Part shown: positions 37,864-50,289 of the stretch, piece after piece
Layout: each line of letters begins with the position of its first letter
Numbering within the stretch: position 1 is the first letter of the stretch
Assembly (NCBI GenBank): GCA_963277665.1
Contig: OY728120.1
Span: 946,169,195 to 946,233,194, forward strand
Reading direction: 5' to 3'
DNA: 64,000 bases
DNA from: Viscum album
Taxonomy: Eukaryota > Streptophyta > Magnoliopsida > Santalales > Viscaceae
The notes under the pieces: generated by a model
The model's database searches: none
Told to the model about the DNA's origin: nothing
What the model saw: the letters and a program-made list of their open reading frames with translations, nothing else
Position numbers and translations under genes: made by a program

Positions 37864-37995
37864 TTACTCTTGTGCCACATCATCATGTGTTGCATCCATA
37901 AAAGGTTGGTCACCCTCCAGCACATCTGTCTCAGACTCATCACCCTCAGCATCATCTGACACATCAAAGAAAATATCATGATAAATTTCATCCAT
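37864..37995 (-). CDS. Short acidic reading frame, copy 1
   Basis: 43 codons: MDEIYHDIFFDVSDDAEGDE then ESETDVLEGDQPFMDAT and a stop after DDVAQE. It is highly acidic and the copy-2 peptide at 59039-59188 differs at one residue over the shared 43, then continues six residues longer. The minus-strand context has an AG just upstream (ACATAG), so it may be a last exon of an element gene. It could equally be conserved only because the repeats are young. No family recognised. Confidence 0.3.
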   Translation of the reverse strand: MDEIYHDIFFDVSDDAEGDESETDVLEGDQPFMDATHDDVAQE

Positions 37996-39096
37996 GAGAA
38001 GAAACAGCTATGTCATTGCTCTATTAAAATAAGCCTAATTAATTGATCCTCCCTTTACTGAATCAGATATATGAATGAGGTGTGCGAGACAAGCAATAGA
38101 AAAAAAAAGAAATTACGCAATTAACTAATGTTAATAAAAAACGTTTCAAAATTAGAAGTGTGACAAACCAACCTAGGCCAACCCTGAAACCGATCACCTG
38201 AGCCGAGCCACAATATGGCTTGAGAGGCATTCCCAATCCTCTCTGGCTGGAAACTAGTGCCGAGAAGTAGATAAAACTCAATTGGGAATGATTTAGCCCA
38301 TAAATGATAGATAAAAAAATAAATATATAGACAAAAACAGAAAGGTGAATCAAACACTAGCAGTGGAAAAAAATAATGAACTACAACATGTACCTCCATG
38401 TGACCTCATGGATCACCTCTAACCATAGATCCACACTTTCTCCATGAGTGAACCAGAGGTAGATATAAACATAAACTGAAAAAAGAGTATAGGCATGAGC
38501 ATTAAAATTCCCAGCAGAAGTGCCAAAGGTTAAACAACACCCCATGATTTACCTTTAAAGATGAAACCATTTCATCACGGTTTAAAATATAATAATAAAA
38601 ATATGGTTTCATTTCCATTTTAAAAATGTAACAATTTTATGTTTCTTGGAAAACATTTTCCCTTCTTAATTCCTAAATAATTTCTAAAAATGTGAAAGAT
38701 TTTCCCAAAACCAATTTTTAATAAGACACATAAAATGAAAGAAGCATTCTTGGAAAAAACATATCACAAAGTGTTTCAAAACAAGGGGAAACAAAATACA
38801 TATAAGTAGATAAATATGAAAGGGTTTTACTGTGGAAGCATGATAGTTAAAAATATTTTTACAAAAACGTCATAAAATAAGTGAAATTAGAATACCTGTA
38901 AAACAATTAACACCAGATATTCTTAGACATCGGGTGAAGAGACCCTAGACGCAATCAATTCGGAATCTCTCTGTCGGCCTATCGATGCAATATATAGTCA
39001 ATAACCAACCCAACCACTCTCAATTGGACTCGCCAGTTGCACAATCCCCACAGCGACTCTATGTGGTTCTTGTTCAACTAAGTGGGACTAAATAAA

Positions 39097-39844
39097 GGGT
39101 ATGATCTTGATTTTTTCTATTGATTATTTTATCTAGTGGTTGATAAACTAACCACTGATCAAGGGGAGAAACAACTTGGACCAATTAGGTTTGTGTTTAC
39201 ATCTTTCCACCTGTCTACCTTTGTATCTCCTTGGATTGGTTTCACCTTGCCTCCTAACATGAATCACCTCCATTATCTTGGGAGATCCATCCATTTCATA
39301 TGCTTTTACTCACACACATGTGAGGGGTTTACATAAACCAAACCAAGGGAATGCAGGACCTACATATTATTGAGGAGAGAAGGAACGCAAGCCAACAATT
39401 TAATTTAATAAATTTCAAAAAACCAATCACATACAAAAGGTTTGGTCTAGCTCAAGATCATCTACATGCATGAAATAAATTTACACATTTAATAAAACTA
39501 ACATTCAATTCTTTAACCATTCTTATTTATAATAAATTTCACTCGAACCGATTAATAATTATCTTTAATTAATCAATCCTTTTATCTTAAACCTTTTCTG
39601 AATTTCCTTGAGATTCTCATCCATTATACTTTTGAACAAATTAAAATTAATTTAAAATGTACCTTGTACATAACTTGTACCATGGAGGTAACATGGAGAA
39701 TATCCATCCAAAACTACCCAACATGTATTATACTTTTATACACTTTATTCTTTGTGACATATAGCATGCACACAGAATTATAATTGTAATACAACTCAAA
39801 CATCATGTGTAGATCTTTGACCATTATGCAGATATTAAATAAAC

Positions 39845-39896
<52 letters not shown>

Positions 39897-40163
39897 CAAA
39901 CATCGATCACATTTTGTGTCCTAGATTTACGTTCACATGAAGTTACAAGTCTCAAGGGTTACAAAATATAATTATAAATTTCAAATATACGTAATCTGGA
40001 AAAAGTAAACTACGTGAAGATCTGAATAAACGGCATGTACCCCATCACCATCCATCTGAAGTACATGCCTAGGGAAATAGTGTGAGGTGTACTTTAGAAA
40101 TCATTAGATTATGTAGCATGTCCAATGGGGTCACACACCGTGTAAACTCCGCGTCACACAGTA
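39097..40163. other. AT-rich stretch with GT microsatellite
   Basis: No coding sequence recognised. A (GT)n run of about 38 bases lies at 39857-39894 after an (AT)n run. Confidence 0.5.
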
Positions 40164-41078
40164 ACCAGTCGGGCAAGCCATGAATGGGATACACGACTCG
40201 ACCCTAACTCGAAGGGACTACAGGTCGTGTCTAGTGGGCTACACAGCGTGTAGTCCAGTTTCCATGTGCTAGTTAATTCGGGTCAATACCACTTGGGTTA
40301 AAGGTCATTAATGGTGTCATTAATTCCTAATTAACACAATATCTCAAATTTATTACCGAACAAAATCTTGATGCGTTGAACAATACTACACGATGTGTAA
40401 TTCCAGTTACATGGTGTGTAGTCTGGTGTTGTACAGCTAGGATCCTTGGCACCTTTTGATGAAATCCTTGGTTTTATTTTATTCATAAAATTTATCGTTT
40501 CAATTAGATCTACAAGAAAAGAATAAGGAATAAATAAATATCATAATTCAGATTTAAAATAATAATTAAAATTGAATTGACAAACTAAAATTTTAAAGCA
40601 TAAATCATCAATGAATTATTTAAATAATTATAAACAATATTATGCCTACTCTAATTCCATTTTTATGTTCCAACCACAGTGGAAGCACGGGTGGGACAAT
40701 ACCCAACTTTGATTATTCCCAGATTCAATGAACAATCTAGGATCTATGCGATGATGAACATCGCAATCCCCAGAATTGAATCAAAGAAATAATAAAAAGG
40801 AATAGAAACCCAGAACTAAGAGAGAGGATCATCAAAAAAAATTATAATTACTTTTATAAAATAATAATTACCACTAAGGTGATTCTTTCTTCATTGATGT
40901 ATTTGTCCATAGATCTGTAGGTGTATCGTCGTTGTGTTGTAGAGATCAAGGGTATATCCCCTCTAGTGGTGATCCACACATGTTCCGCATTTCTCCAGAT
41001 GGCGCAGAAGAAGTATCTAGGTGCTGGCATGGAAGATCCTTGCACTTTTTATTTCCCCCTTTGATCGCCTTGAGAACC
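40164..41078. repeat. 0.91 kb dispersed repeat R, copy 1
   Basis: Aligns closely to 62855-63768 in the same orientation, from ACCAGT-GGG-AAGCC to TTGAGAACC. It contains partly self-complementary phrases (CTACACAGCGTGTAGTC, CTACACGATGTGTAAT). The later half (GTGGTGATCCACACATGTTCC, GATGGCGCAGAAGAAG) looks like part of an LTR of a copia-type element, but that is from general impression only. The sequence after 41078 differs from copy 2. Confidence 0.75.
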
Positions 41079-42480
41079 GCTTCCAAAGCATTCTCCTTGA
41101 TCTGGTGGAGGAGGATCTCTCTCATTCCTAAGAGTGTTTTTGAAGAGGGGTGAACTCTCTAAGCTTGAGATCTTTTCTCCAATTTTTTGTGCACAACCCA
41201 ATAGGCATCGCTTGGATAGCACATGGAAAATGTGATAATAGTTTAATCGAGCATTTATTTCACTAGGGTAATAATAATTAATTTTCACTAGTGCCTTTAA
41301 TTATTTCATTAATCCTAGCGAAACCCCATGTCAAATAATAACATAAATATTATTATTTCCTAACATGTGCTTAACTTGAGAGTTATAATTAAATATTATT
41401 TAATAAAATAATATTAAATATTATTATTTCTCAATGGACCATTAAACACGGTCTGCCAATCCTCCTCAATATTTATGAATTATTTCTCTCAAAATATATT
41501 CTGTCGAATAACTAGTGATGGAATAAATGCGGTCAGACATGCATAAATAATTATTAAATCACAACCGAGAATAATGTTTATTCAACTTATTAAATAGTAA
41601 ATTATTTAACTCAGACACAGGATATAGTAAGTGTGTGGCCCTCTATGCCTCTTTCTCAGTGGCATTAGGCGAAGCTGCTTAAAGTACAAGGTTAGCGTCT
41701 AGAAACACACCAAGACACCCATTGAGAAAGAAGTTAATGTGTCAATGAAATTTCACCTCATACAAATTCTAATTGTGTAATATAATTAATTTTTCTTGAT
41801 ATCTCCAATCAAGAGGGATGCATGCAAGTGATATCAACCCATCTGCTCGATTTCTCATTCCTTGACTTCCCTAGAAATTGAAATTGCCTATAGAACACCA
41901 TCGACATGGATTTATTTAGGCTATATCATTTCCATCAATGTTCCTAAGACACAAACTTTCACTATGGAATAGAAGGGACAAATCCTTTCTCGCATTATTC
42001 ATTACTGCAGTATTACTCATGATGCACCCAACATATCCTACCTTGCCGCGAACATATGTCATCATGGTATTCATAAATACATCTAAGTGCATGAGTCATA
42101 ATTCCCATTAATAATAATATTAAATACTAAGGACCAATACATAGGTCCGTAGATAGGAACATCCAATTACACTTATAAATGTAGATTTCCTTCTGTCAGA
42201 TCTCATTCTCATAATATCCTACTAGATATCACCAAGGGTGTACATCATGAGAAGGTGTATCAAAGTCCTATAAGTCTCCACCCCTGATATCCTGTATCAT
42301 TTTTGTCCCTCAAATGATATCATCCATCTATAGAACATATATGTAAGAATAGTTTCATAGCACTTCTGGGTTCTCATCATAGCAGGGAACTGTTGTGACC
42401 TTTTACTGCGACAACTACTCTTTAGACATTATCACATGAAATGTTACACATATGAAAAATCATGATGTGAAAAGGAGTTT
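41079..42480. other. Non-coding stretch between repeat R and the copia remnant
   Basis: No coding sequence recognised. Position between a probable LTR piece and copia pol suggests retroelement DNA, but I could not find a matching second LTR or a primer site. Confidence 0.4.
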
Positions 42481-42489
42481 ATTGATATC

Positions 42490-43455
42490 CCTCCATTGAA
42501 TGTATGTTTATCATAAAGTATAATGAAGTTGGTTCTAGGGCACCAACTCCATCAGGGATGATATGCTTCTGGAAGGTCAAAGGATAAATCATTTTGATCA
42601 GATAAAAGTTTTTTTTGTCTAGAATATTTGAGATGAGTGATCTAGGGGATATTTGTGGATACGGATCATAAGGTATATAAAGAGTGGAAATTTTTTTCTA
42701 TCTAATATGGAGTATGTCTAGGAGGTTGAATGATTCAGAATGAGCAACACTAAGCTTCTGACTACCCTATAGGGCCAAACTATTCTAATTATCTAATGAA
42801 AATAATTGAAAACAGAATATGATGCCACATACATGGAGAGGGTTCCATATGCAATATTGGTAATAATATATATGTACGACATGGAATATATGAGTATGGA
42901 CATTATATATGTCATGGGAGTCATCAATCGGTTCATGGAGAATCCGAGGAAGGAGCACTAGGAAGTGGTGAAGTGGATACTTTGGTATCTCAATGGTTTA
43001 GTAGAACTAGAACAGTGTTTTAGAATAGATGATCCATTATTGGTGTTTTCATATTCAATATTTTGGAGAGATACTGACCCATGAATAAGTACCATTGGAT
43101 TTGTGTTCACTTTCAAATAAAAAGTTGTGAGTTGGATATCCAGACTTTAACTAGTAGTTGTGTTGTCAACATCAGAAGTCGAGTATTTGGAAATCGTGGA
43201 AATATGGGAGGATTTGATCTAGATAAAAGTTAAATTGCAGGATCTTTGAAGAGGGAAATGGAGCATAATGTTTCTCTATGATAGTCAGAGTGTGATCTAT
43301 CATGAAATGAATCCGATGTTTCACTATATGAAAAAGGCATATTCAACCAAAGTATTACTTCATTTGAAAGTTGTTGGAGGACAAATTGTTGGAGATATGG
43401 AAGGTTGAGGGGTGTCAAAATCTAGTGGATATATTGATGAAGGTCACAATCTAAA
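42490..43455 (+). pseudogene. Ty1/copia pol remnant (reverse transcriptase end and RNase H)
   Basis: Plus-strand frame reads ERVPYAI, then VMGVINRFMENPRKEH, a stop, EVVKWILWYLNG, then DTDP and STIGFVFTF, KVVSWISRL, VVVLSTSEVEYLEIVEIWED, LYDSQSVIYHEMNPMFHYM and STKVLLHLKVVGGQIV. These match in order the region of copia pol that follows the reverse transcriptase (SRFMANPGKEHW block) and the RNase H (ADTD, ALSTTEAEY, CDSQSAI blocks). At least six stops break it. Upstream of about 42800 the match is weak. Confidence 0.85.
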
Positions 43456-44690
43456 AATTTATGGGTGGTGTTGTGTCTTAGTGGGACTTGGATGAGTGAA
43501 GGCATGGTTGGAGGACTATGGTGTTGTAGTAAGAGAAAAAGAAGAAAGATGAGATGTGGAAGGTTCCTGGTTGACTTGATGAATCCTTAAAAACAATCTT
43601 TAAGTGGGATTTTCTTGTGAAAAGTATTTTATAGAAGTATTATAATTTTAGGAATGTGAGAATTCAGACCTTATGGTATGAAATCAGATGCAAGCATCAT
43701 TGCAGAACTAAGGAGTGGGAAAGAGGGAGTATTGGGGAGGACTTTATTCTAGATGGACCGGTTCGAAAGTGTGCATGGTCAGAAAAATGATTTTTGAACA
43801 TAGTCATTTTTTGACTAGAAGAATTCAGGAAGTTTGTACATTCAGCAGGGAGCTGGCGATGGCCTTAATCAAGCAATTGAAAACCGAAAATATCATATGA
43901 TGGTGAAACTAAAATTACTAAGTAGTTTTCACTAATATTGTTTGTTAGATGGGTGGTATCACTTATAACATACAAGTATTGTTATGAAATAATTGTGTGT
44001 GGCCATAATATTGGTAGCATAAGTAGTAGGTCTTTGTCATGGTAGTGTTGTGTACTACTGTTGATTTCTCTAATCCCATGTAGCATTGTTACTCCTGTTG
44101 AGTAGGTCAATTCTAGAACCACTTAAATTATTGTGTTACTATTTCATTTTGTGCTGATTTGGTTCTTCTATGTTTGTTGTGTTTTCTGAAGGTATTTTCT
44201 GTTGTTAGGATGATATCATGTGGGGTTGGCGTTCATTGATTCTCAGTTCGGATAAAATGGATTGAGATTTGTTCGGTTTCAGATGATCCATACTTTGTTT
44301 TTCATTTGAACTTTCGAAGAGTGCTTCAAGATCATGGGATATGACCAAACAAGAACAACATCGATATATGTAGAATTAAATCCAAATCTAAAAACTGATT
44401 TTTAGATCTAGTTCAAAAAATCTGGTATTCATCTTTTTTGTTAAGCACATGTTTTTTTAGAAATTTAAAGTTGAGATCTAATTCCTTTTCATTTTGATTT
44501 TTGAAAGTTGCCTTCAATTTATTTATTGTCTTCCTATTTTTTGTCCATGTTACCTCGAAATGATTTTTCATAATTGAAACTTTATTTGTGCAAGATTTTA
44601 GTGTCGATAAAATCATACAATTATCAAAGGTAGTTTATTGTAATGATAAAATCAAACAAATTATCACAATTATTTTCATCAGTTTAAAAG
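43456..44690. other. Non-coding stretch downstream of the copia remnant
   Basis: No coding sequence recognised. It may include the 3' LTR of the copia element, which I could not delimit. Only short reading frames without motifs are present. Confidence 0.4.
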
Positions 44691-44693
44691 AAG

Positions 44694-46398
44694 CACTACC
44701 ACATATACATCTCTACACAGCGTCACCTTTTAACAGTTCTAAAAAATGTTGATAAAGGGGGTACCATTATCAGCTCTAAAAAAAGTGTTAATAAAAGGTG
44801 CTTTTAACAGTACTAAAAAAGATCTGTTAAAATAACCCATTTATCAGTGTTTTTTAGCGCTGATAAAGGTACATCCTTTATTAATGCTTTTTTAGTAATG
44901 TTAAAGGTACTTCCTTTATCAACAATTTTTTAGTAGCTCTGATAAAGGGGGATTTATCGATATTTTTTTAGTAGCACTGATAAAGGGTAAATTTCATAAA
45001 AAAAATTATAAATCATTAAAAATAATATGTTAACATAAAAATATATTTATATTTATATATATATATATAATATTTTATTTAATATGATTTATATAAGGTT
45101 CAATACGCATTTACACATAATATATGAGATATTTAGTTAAAAATGAACTATACAATAATTAAAAAAAATATTAATTAATAATTTGATAATTATTATTGTG
45201 TAATAGTCATTTAATAAGAATTTGAAAAAAACAAAAATTTATAAAAGATCTAAAATAAGATGATAATGTAACTCGAACTTCAAACGGTCATAACTTTTGA
45301 TCTAGGTGTATGTTTAAGATCTACAACATATCAAATCAAAGCTCTCAAAAATACAAACACACTATGACTAGGGAGAACCCCGATCAAATTTTTTGAAGAA
45401 AAAATGCCCAGAAAGCTTGTAAATTTGAGTTTTTAGTTGGGGTATCCCAATTTTTTAACATTCGATGGAATTTCAACCTCATTTAAGGGGGGGTATTCTC
45501 ATCATTTTTCGATAGACACTCAATTTATTTTCAAGACTTACACTCATAAGGATATTATGATACACAAATTTTGTCTTTCTTCATAATGCACTGTTATTTA
45601 TAATTAAGTATATACACATATACACATATTTGTATATATTTACACATAAATATGAAATTTAATATATTTAAACATAAAAATATAATTTTATAAATAAATA
45701 TGAAAACATAGTTACATATAAAATATATTTATAATTATATAAACCATATCTAAATAAAAATAATATCCATTTTATTTAAAATAAAAAAATGTGGATATTT
45801 ATATACCTATATAATATGTGTCAGTTTGTGTGTGTCTGTATTAAAAAATTGATATATATTATCTATATATTCTAATATTTGTATATAAATATAAATATAA
45901 TATATATAAATAAATAAATAAAAACATGTATAAATATATTTATAGATACACACATATAATGTGTGTGTGTGTGTGTTGTATATATGTATGTATGTAATTA
46001 TTTATTTATAAATACACACACAAAATATATTTTATAAATGTATTTAACAATAGTCTTATAAATATATATTAATATACGAATAAATATATGGATTAAAAAA
46101 TGTAACTATATATATATATATCATAAAATGGAGAACATAGCAACATGGAAGAATGGTAAGGTGTCGTAAGGGGGCTTCGAGAGCAGATAAAAAGGCCGGT
46201 CTCCACCTTTGCCTTTTTTTTTAAAAAAAATCATAATTTTGTTTTAAAAGTTATTTTTTGACTTTTGTAATTTTTTTTGCGCTGATAAAAGAGGGTTTTA
46301 TGAATGTTGATAAAAAGGAGTTCCTTTTAACGACGCTTAGATTATCAATTTTTTTTTGCAATGTTGATGGTTTTTTAAAAGCCGTTTATGTAGTACTG
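44694..46398. mobile_element. Non-autonomous CACTA-like element
   Basis: Begins CACTACCACATATAC and ends near GTAGTACTG (complement CAGTACTACATAAAC), a diverged inverted end pair, with AAG on both sides as a possible 3-base target copy. Subterminal DNA on both sides has the TTTATCAGTGCT / AGCGCTGATAAA motif (44740-44990 and 46280-46360) also found at 7375-7757. The interior is AT-rich with no transposase. End assignment is by eye. Confidence 0.55.
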
Positions 46399-46429
46399 AA
46401 GTGATAGATTTGTATTTCAAATGTGATAA

Positions 46430-46501
46430 AATGATGTTTTGCATAATTGAATATAAGGTCAATTACATCCACCACCACGAAACACAGCATGTGGAAAGAA
46501 A
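46430..46501. repeat. 4 kb dispersed repeat, copy 2, start of segment A
   Basis: ATGTTTTGCATAATTGAATA ... GTGGAAAGAAA, matching 7757-7828. It is interrupted at 46501/46502 by Helitron 2 and resumes at 55972. Confidence 0.85.
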
Positions 46502-46969
46502 TCTATATATATACTAATCTTAGGTATTCTCCACTGCCATGTGTCAAGCTGAAGTTCGTCCACATCAATTTTTCTATACGTGGCCAATCTCCAATTATCC
46601 ACGTCGCCCATCCGTACGGCATCTCACCCTTCTCCGCCTCTCTATTCTCACTCTCGATACCCCCATCTCGAACTAGGGTTCTTGAGGATCATATCCTCTT
46701 GCCGCCCCACCGCCTCTATGTGCTCCGTTGTCGGCTCCTCATCCGTGTGCTTCGCCTTCACCTCCGTGTGGTCCGTCTTCGCCTCTGTGTGCTCCGCCTT
46801 CATCCTGTAGTACCCAAAATACACCGCACGTGTCTTCCGCAAAAATCTGTCTATCTTGTACTAGGGTTCATCCTCCCAGCATCGGTTACTTGGCTTCTAG
46901 GCGCACTCTCTACACCCCGCTGTCGATTCCGAGGTCCAAAGCTCTGAGGCTGGCTGGCCACTCCATGAG

Positions 46970-47430
46970 CACTGTATGCTCCACTATCTTCGAGACCGAC
47001 AGGAAGTAGCAGCGCCTTCACAAGCTCCACCGTCATAAATTCATCCTTCCTCTCTGAGAACCTGAGCGACTCCGTCATTGATATGTGGCTTAGCAAGCTC
47101 ACCTTGCGGGAAACCCAGGTGAAAACATCATCTTCTTTGTCAGATAGATATTTTCTGGACTTCTCGCAAGCCTTCAACGATAGCTCAGCTGGCAGCAGCC
47201 AAATCTCTGGAGAATTGGGAAGGCTCACGAACCTTCCATCACCCGAGGGTGAAGTTTCGTGGCCAGAGTCGGAGCCACTGGAGCCCTGTACAGGGCTCTT
47301 GGAGCGAGAGAGATTCTCGGTAGAGATTATAGACAACATATTGCCTGAGGATCTTCTCCTACTTGAATTATTTCACTCAGGTACCCTCCAAATTCATTCA
47401 ATCCAATTCCCTGATTCCCTGAAACTCTAG
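46970..47430 (+). pseudogene. Gene-fragment-like reading frame captured in Helitron 2
   Basis: A balanced-composition region in AT-rich DNA. Plus strand: PTGSSSAFTSSTVINSSFLS, then SENLSDSVIDMWLSKLTLRE, SSSLSDRYFLDFSQAFNDSS, ISGELGRLTNLPSPEGE and IIDNILPEDLLLLELFHSG, ending about 47430. The frame upstream has two stops (46945 and 46960). The minus strand is also open over 46851-47339 (162 codons), so the coding strand is not certain. I favour plus because of its Ser-rich protein-like composition and a CAG|GTA junction near 47378. No family recognised. Confidence 0.4.
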
Positions 47431-47670
47431 ATTTCAATCCACATCTACAACTACTCTTTCTTCTCAATTGGTTTTCAAACGACGTGTTTCTCACCCCACA
47501 ACATCAATGTGTTTCTATTCACTATCTGAATATTGTATTCACTATTATTTTGTTCATTGATCATATGTTGTGTTTCTACTACATATGTGTTTCCATATTT
47601 ATATGTGTTCTAACAGTTCATGCTCATAATATATATTGTTTTCATTGATCATATGTTGTGTTTTTATATT

Positions 47671-49200
47671 GGGGTGATCTTTACAGAGATGGAAATCTTA
47701 TAAGATTATCTAAAACAATCATAACTGCATAAAAGTCTGACTCGATCATTTTGGAACTCAATTTTTGGCCCAAAGTTTTTGTACTTTTGATGCTAAAGAA
47801 TTAGGTGTTATTTCTTTTATTGATTTAACAGTTTTCATTGTGTTTATTTCATGTTTTATGTATGGATATATAAGGAAGAAGTTGATCAATCAATTGGATG
47901 GTTTTGGTGGCCTAAACCCCCAGGTTCCCCTTACGATCCTACTGGGGGCCCTCTAGGACATTCTAGGAAGTAGGTGATTCTGTTCTCCATGCTAGTAACC
48001 TGGTAACTTCCTGTTGGAGGTTAATATATAGTTAGTTATACTCACATGAATTTATGTTAAATGGTTTGAATTTTGTGTTTATACAGATGCAATGTTAAGC
48101 GGGTATTCTGCATGTCTATCGTTTGAAGACAATTAGTGGGTAGCTACATACCCCACTGGATTTGGTTGTTGCAGATTAATGATAGTTTTATGTTAACATA
48201 TTTGACGATAATATATTGTTTCCCTTAATTTTTTTTGATAGACAGAGACATCCATGGTGCTTTGAAGATTTTCTATATTGGAGATCTCCCACTGGCTAAC
48301 AAGTTTGATTTCTCAATTTCTTGAGATTTTAGGTTTAATTTCCTTCTTCCATCTTTCTATTTTTTCAGCTTGTTGAATTTCTAAACATCATAAATTCCCG
48401 CTGTTTGTTGACTGACCTTAACGGACCGAGTTTCTCAAAGTGACAGTAGTTATGCTTCTACAAAGTGCATAATTTAGATGATGTTACCTACTATGTTTTT
48501 ATGATTACTTGAGTTTTAGATGTTGGATTGGGGTGATAATTACTGATTTTGAAAGCTTATAAGATTACCAAAATCAGCTGGGTTGATCATTTTGGTACTC
48601 AAATGTTGTCCCCAAGCTATTGCACGTTTGCTGCTACAAAATTATCTTTTATTTATTTCATTGTTTTAATAGTTTCAATTGATTTTATTTCAGGTTTTAT
48701 GTTTGGATATAAAAGGAAAATTTTGATCAATCAATTGGAGGGATTTGGTGACCTAAACCAACAGGTTTCCCTTAGGATCCGACTAGGGGGGTGCTAGGAT
48801 TTTCTAGAAATCAGGTCCATCTATTCTCCACACGAGAAACCTGGTAAGTTCCCATTATAGGTTACTATGTTGTTAGTTTTTATCATATGAATTTAGGATA
48901 AATTGTATGATATTTTTCTTCATATGTATGCAATGTTATGGTGGTATTCTGTATTTCTATCATTGGAAGACTATTAGTGGGCACCTACATACCCCAGAAG
49001 ATTTGGGAGTTGATGATTTATGATAGTTTTATGTTAACATATTTTATAGTAATATATTGTTTCCCTTAATTATTTTTGATAGACAGAAAAATCCATGGTT
49101 CAATGATGCTTCTATGTACTGGTGATCTCCCACAGTCTTACAAGATTGATTTCTCTATTTCCTGAGAATTTAGGTTGATTTCCTTCTTCCCCCTTTCTCC
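47671..49200. repeat. Diverged tandem duplication inside Helitron 2
   Basis: Block 47671-48360 (GGGGTGATC...CTTCTTCC) is repeated at 48530-49200, offset 840-859 bases, with many substitutions. Both carry GATCAATCAATTGGA-GG-TTTGGTG and GTATTCTG-AT-TCTATC and a long AATATATTGTTTCCCTTAATT phrase split by changes. Reading frames within them are shadows. Confidence 0.8.
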
Positions 49201-49458
49201 TTTTGTACTTCAAGTTCATCTTTCATTCATATATCCCATCTTCCCTCGTTATCATTTTAATTTTCAGGTTTGGTTTTCCCTTTACATGTTCTCTATTTCA
49301 TATTTATCCACCTCCACCTGCTCTACCTCAGTCTCCCTAAGCCTTCTCTGCCTCCAGTGCCTCTGCCTGGTCTGCCTCAGTCACCATCTGATTTCAGGGC
49401 TATGGTATTCTTTCTTGAGTTCAATCAGATACTGTGTTTCTAATTTTATTTTTCGTAA

Positions 49459-49481
49459 TCTATATATATACTAATATTAGG
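49459..49481 (+). other. Second Helitron 5' terminus inside Helitron 2
   Basis: TCTATATATATACTAATATT followed by AGG, the same as the outer 5' end at 46502 except one base, and preceded by A. The following 60 bases also share short phrases with the outer end (CCATGTGTC, CCACGTC). Confidence 0.75.
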
Positions 49482-50289
49482 TTTAATTCCTTCCATGTGT
49501 CCCTCCTACAAACTTCCACACTACACTGTGACCTATCTTCCACGTCTACCCTCCACGTCCAACCACTACTCTTGCTACATCCATCTTTTTACCATTACGA
49601 TACCTTCAGTTTCTCCTCCCGCTTGCGCTGTCAAACTAGGGTTCTCACTGCATGGAGTCATCATCCAACTTCCGCTCAATCGGTTTCTCTTACCGCTCGA
49701 CCTTTGACTTTGCCTCGGCTGTCGCTCTATCCCTCTTCGCCATGATGTTACACTCGATTTCTCCTCCTGCTCACGCTGTCAAAATTGGGTTCTCGCTGCA
49801 CAGAGTCATTGTCTACCTTCATCTCAATCGGTTTATTCTCTTTCTCAGACTTCGACTTCGGCTCGGCCTCTACCTTCGACTTCATCTAGGCCTACGACTA
49901 TGCCTCTACCTTCACGAGTTTAGAATCTTCAGCAGAATCATCGGATGGTGCTATCCCTCATTCACCTTAACTATCATTTCTTCTTTAATATCCTGAATCA
50001 TCATCTGTCTGTTTTGATTCATGGGTTCTTTATCAATTGATATTTTGTTATCTGGGATGTGAAAAAAAAATTATATGTTCTTAACAATTTCAAGTCAATG
50101 AGCAGGGCTGCGTTAAATAATTTGGATCCATTTCTCATGTTGGATGAATTTTCGGGTAAATGAAAATTGAATTATGATATCCATCCCTGTAATTTAAAAC
50201 TGTAGTGCCTGAACCCTGTTTTGTTCATTTCTTTTTATCTTCTCTCCTATTGCGTGGTTTCCTGATGACCCACCTAGTGGTTATTTATC

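Larger units (their letters stand above)
36621..39096. repeat. 4 kb dispersed repeat, copy 1, segment C
   Basis: Aligns to 57846-60292. After the right TATGT target copy it runs through a conserved block with a 60-codon plus-strand frame (36733-36915; MPQLGVYIMSQRQICRCLF), the MITE-like unit 37183-37817, an acidic minus-strand frame (37864-37995) and non-coding DNA ending at GTGGGACTAAATAAA. No protein family recognised. Confidence 0.8.
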
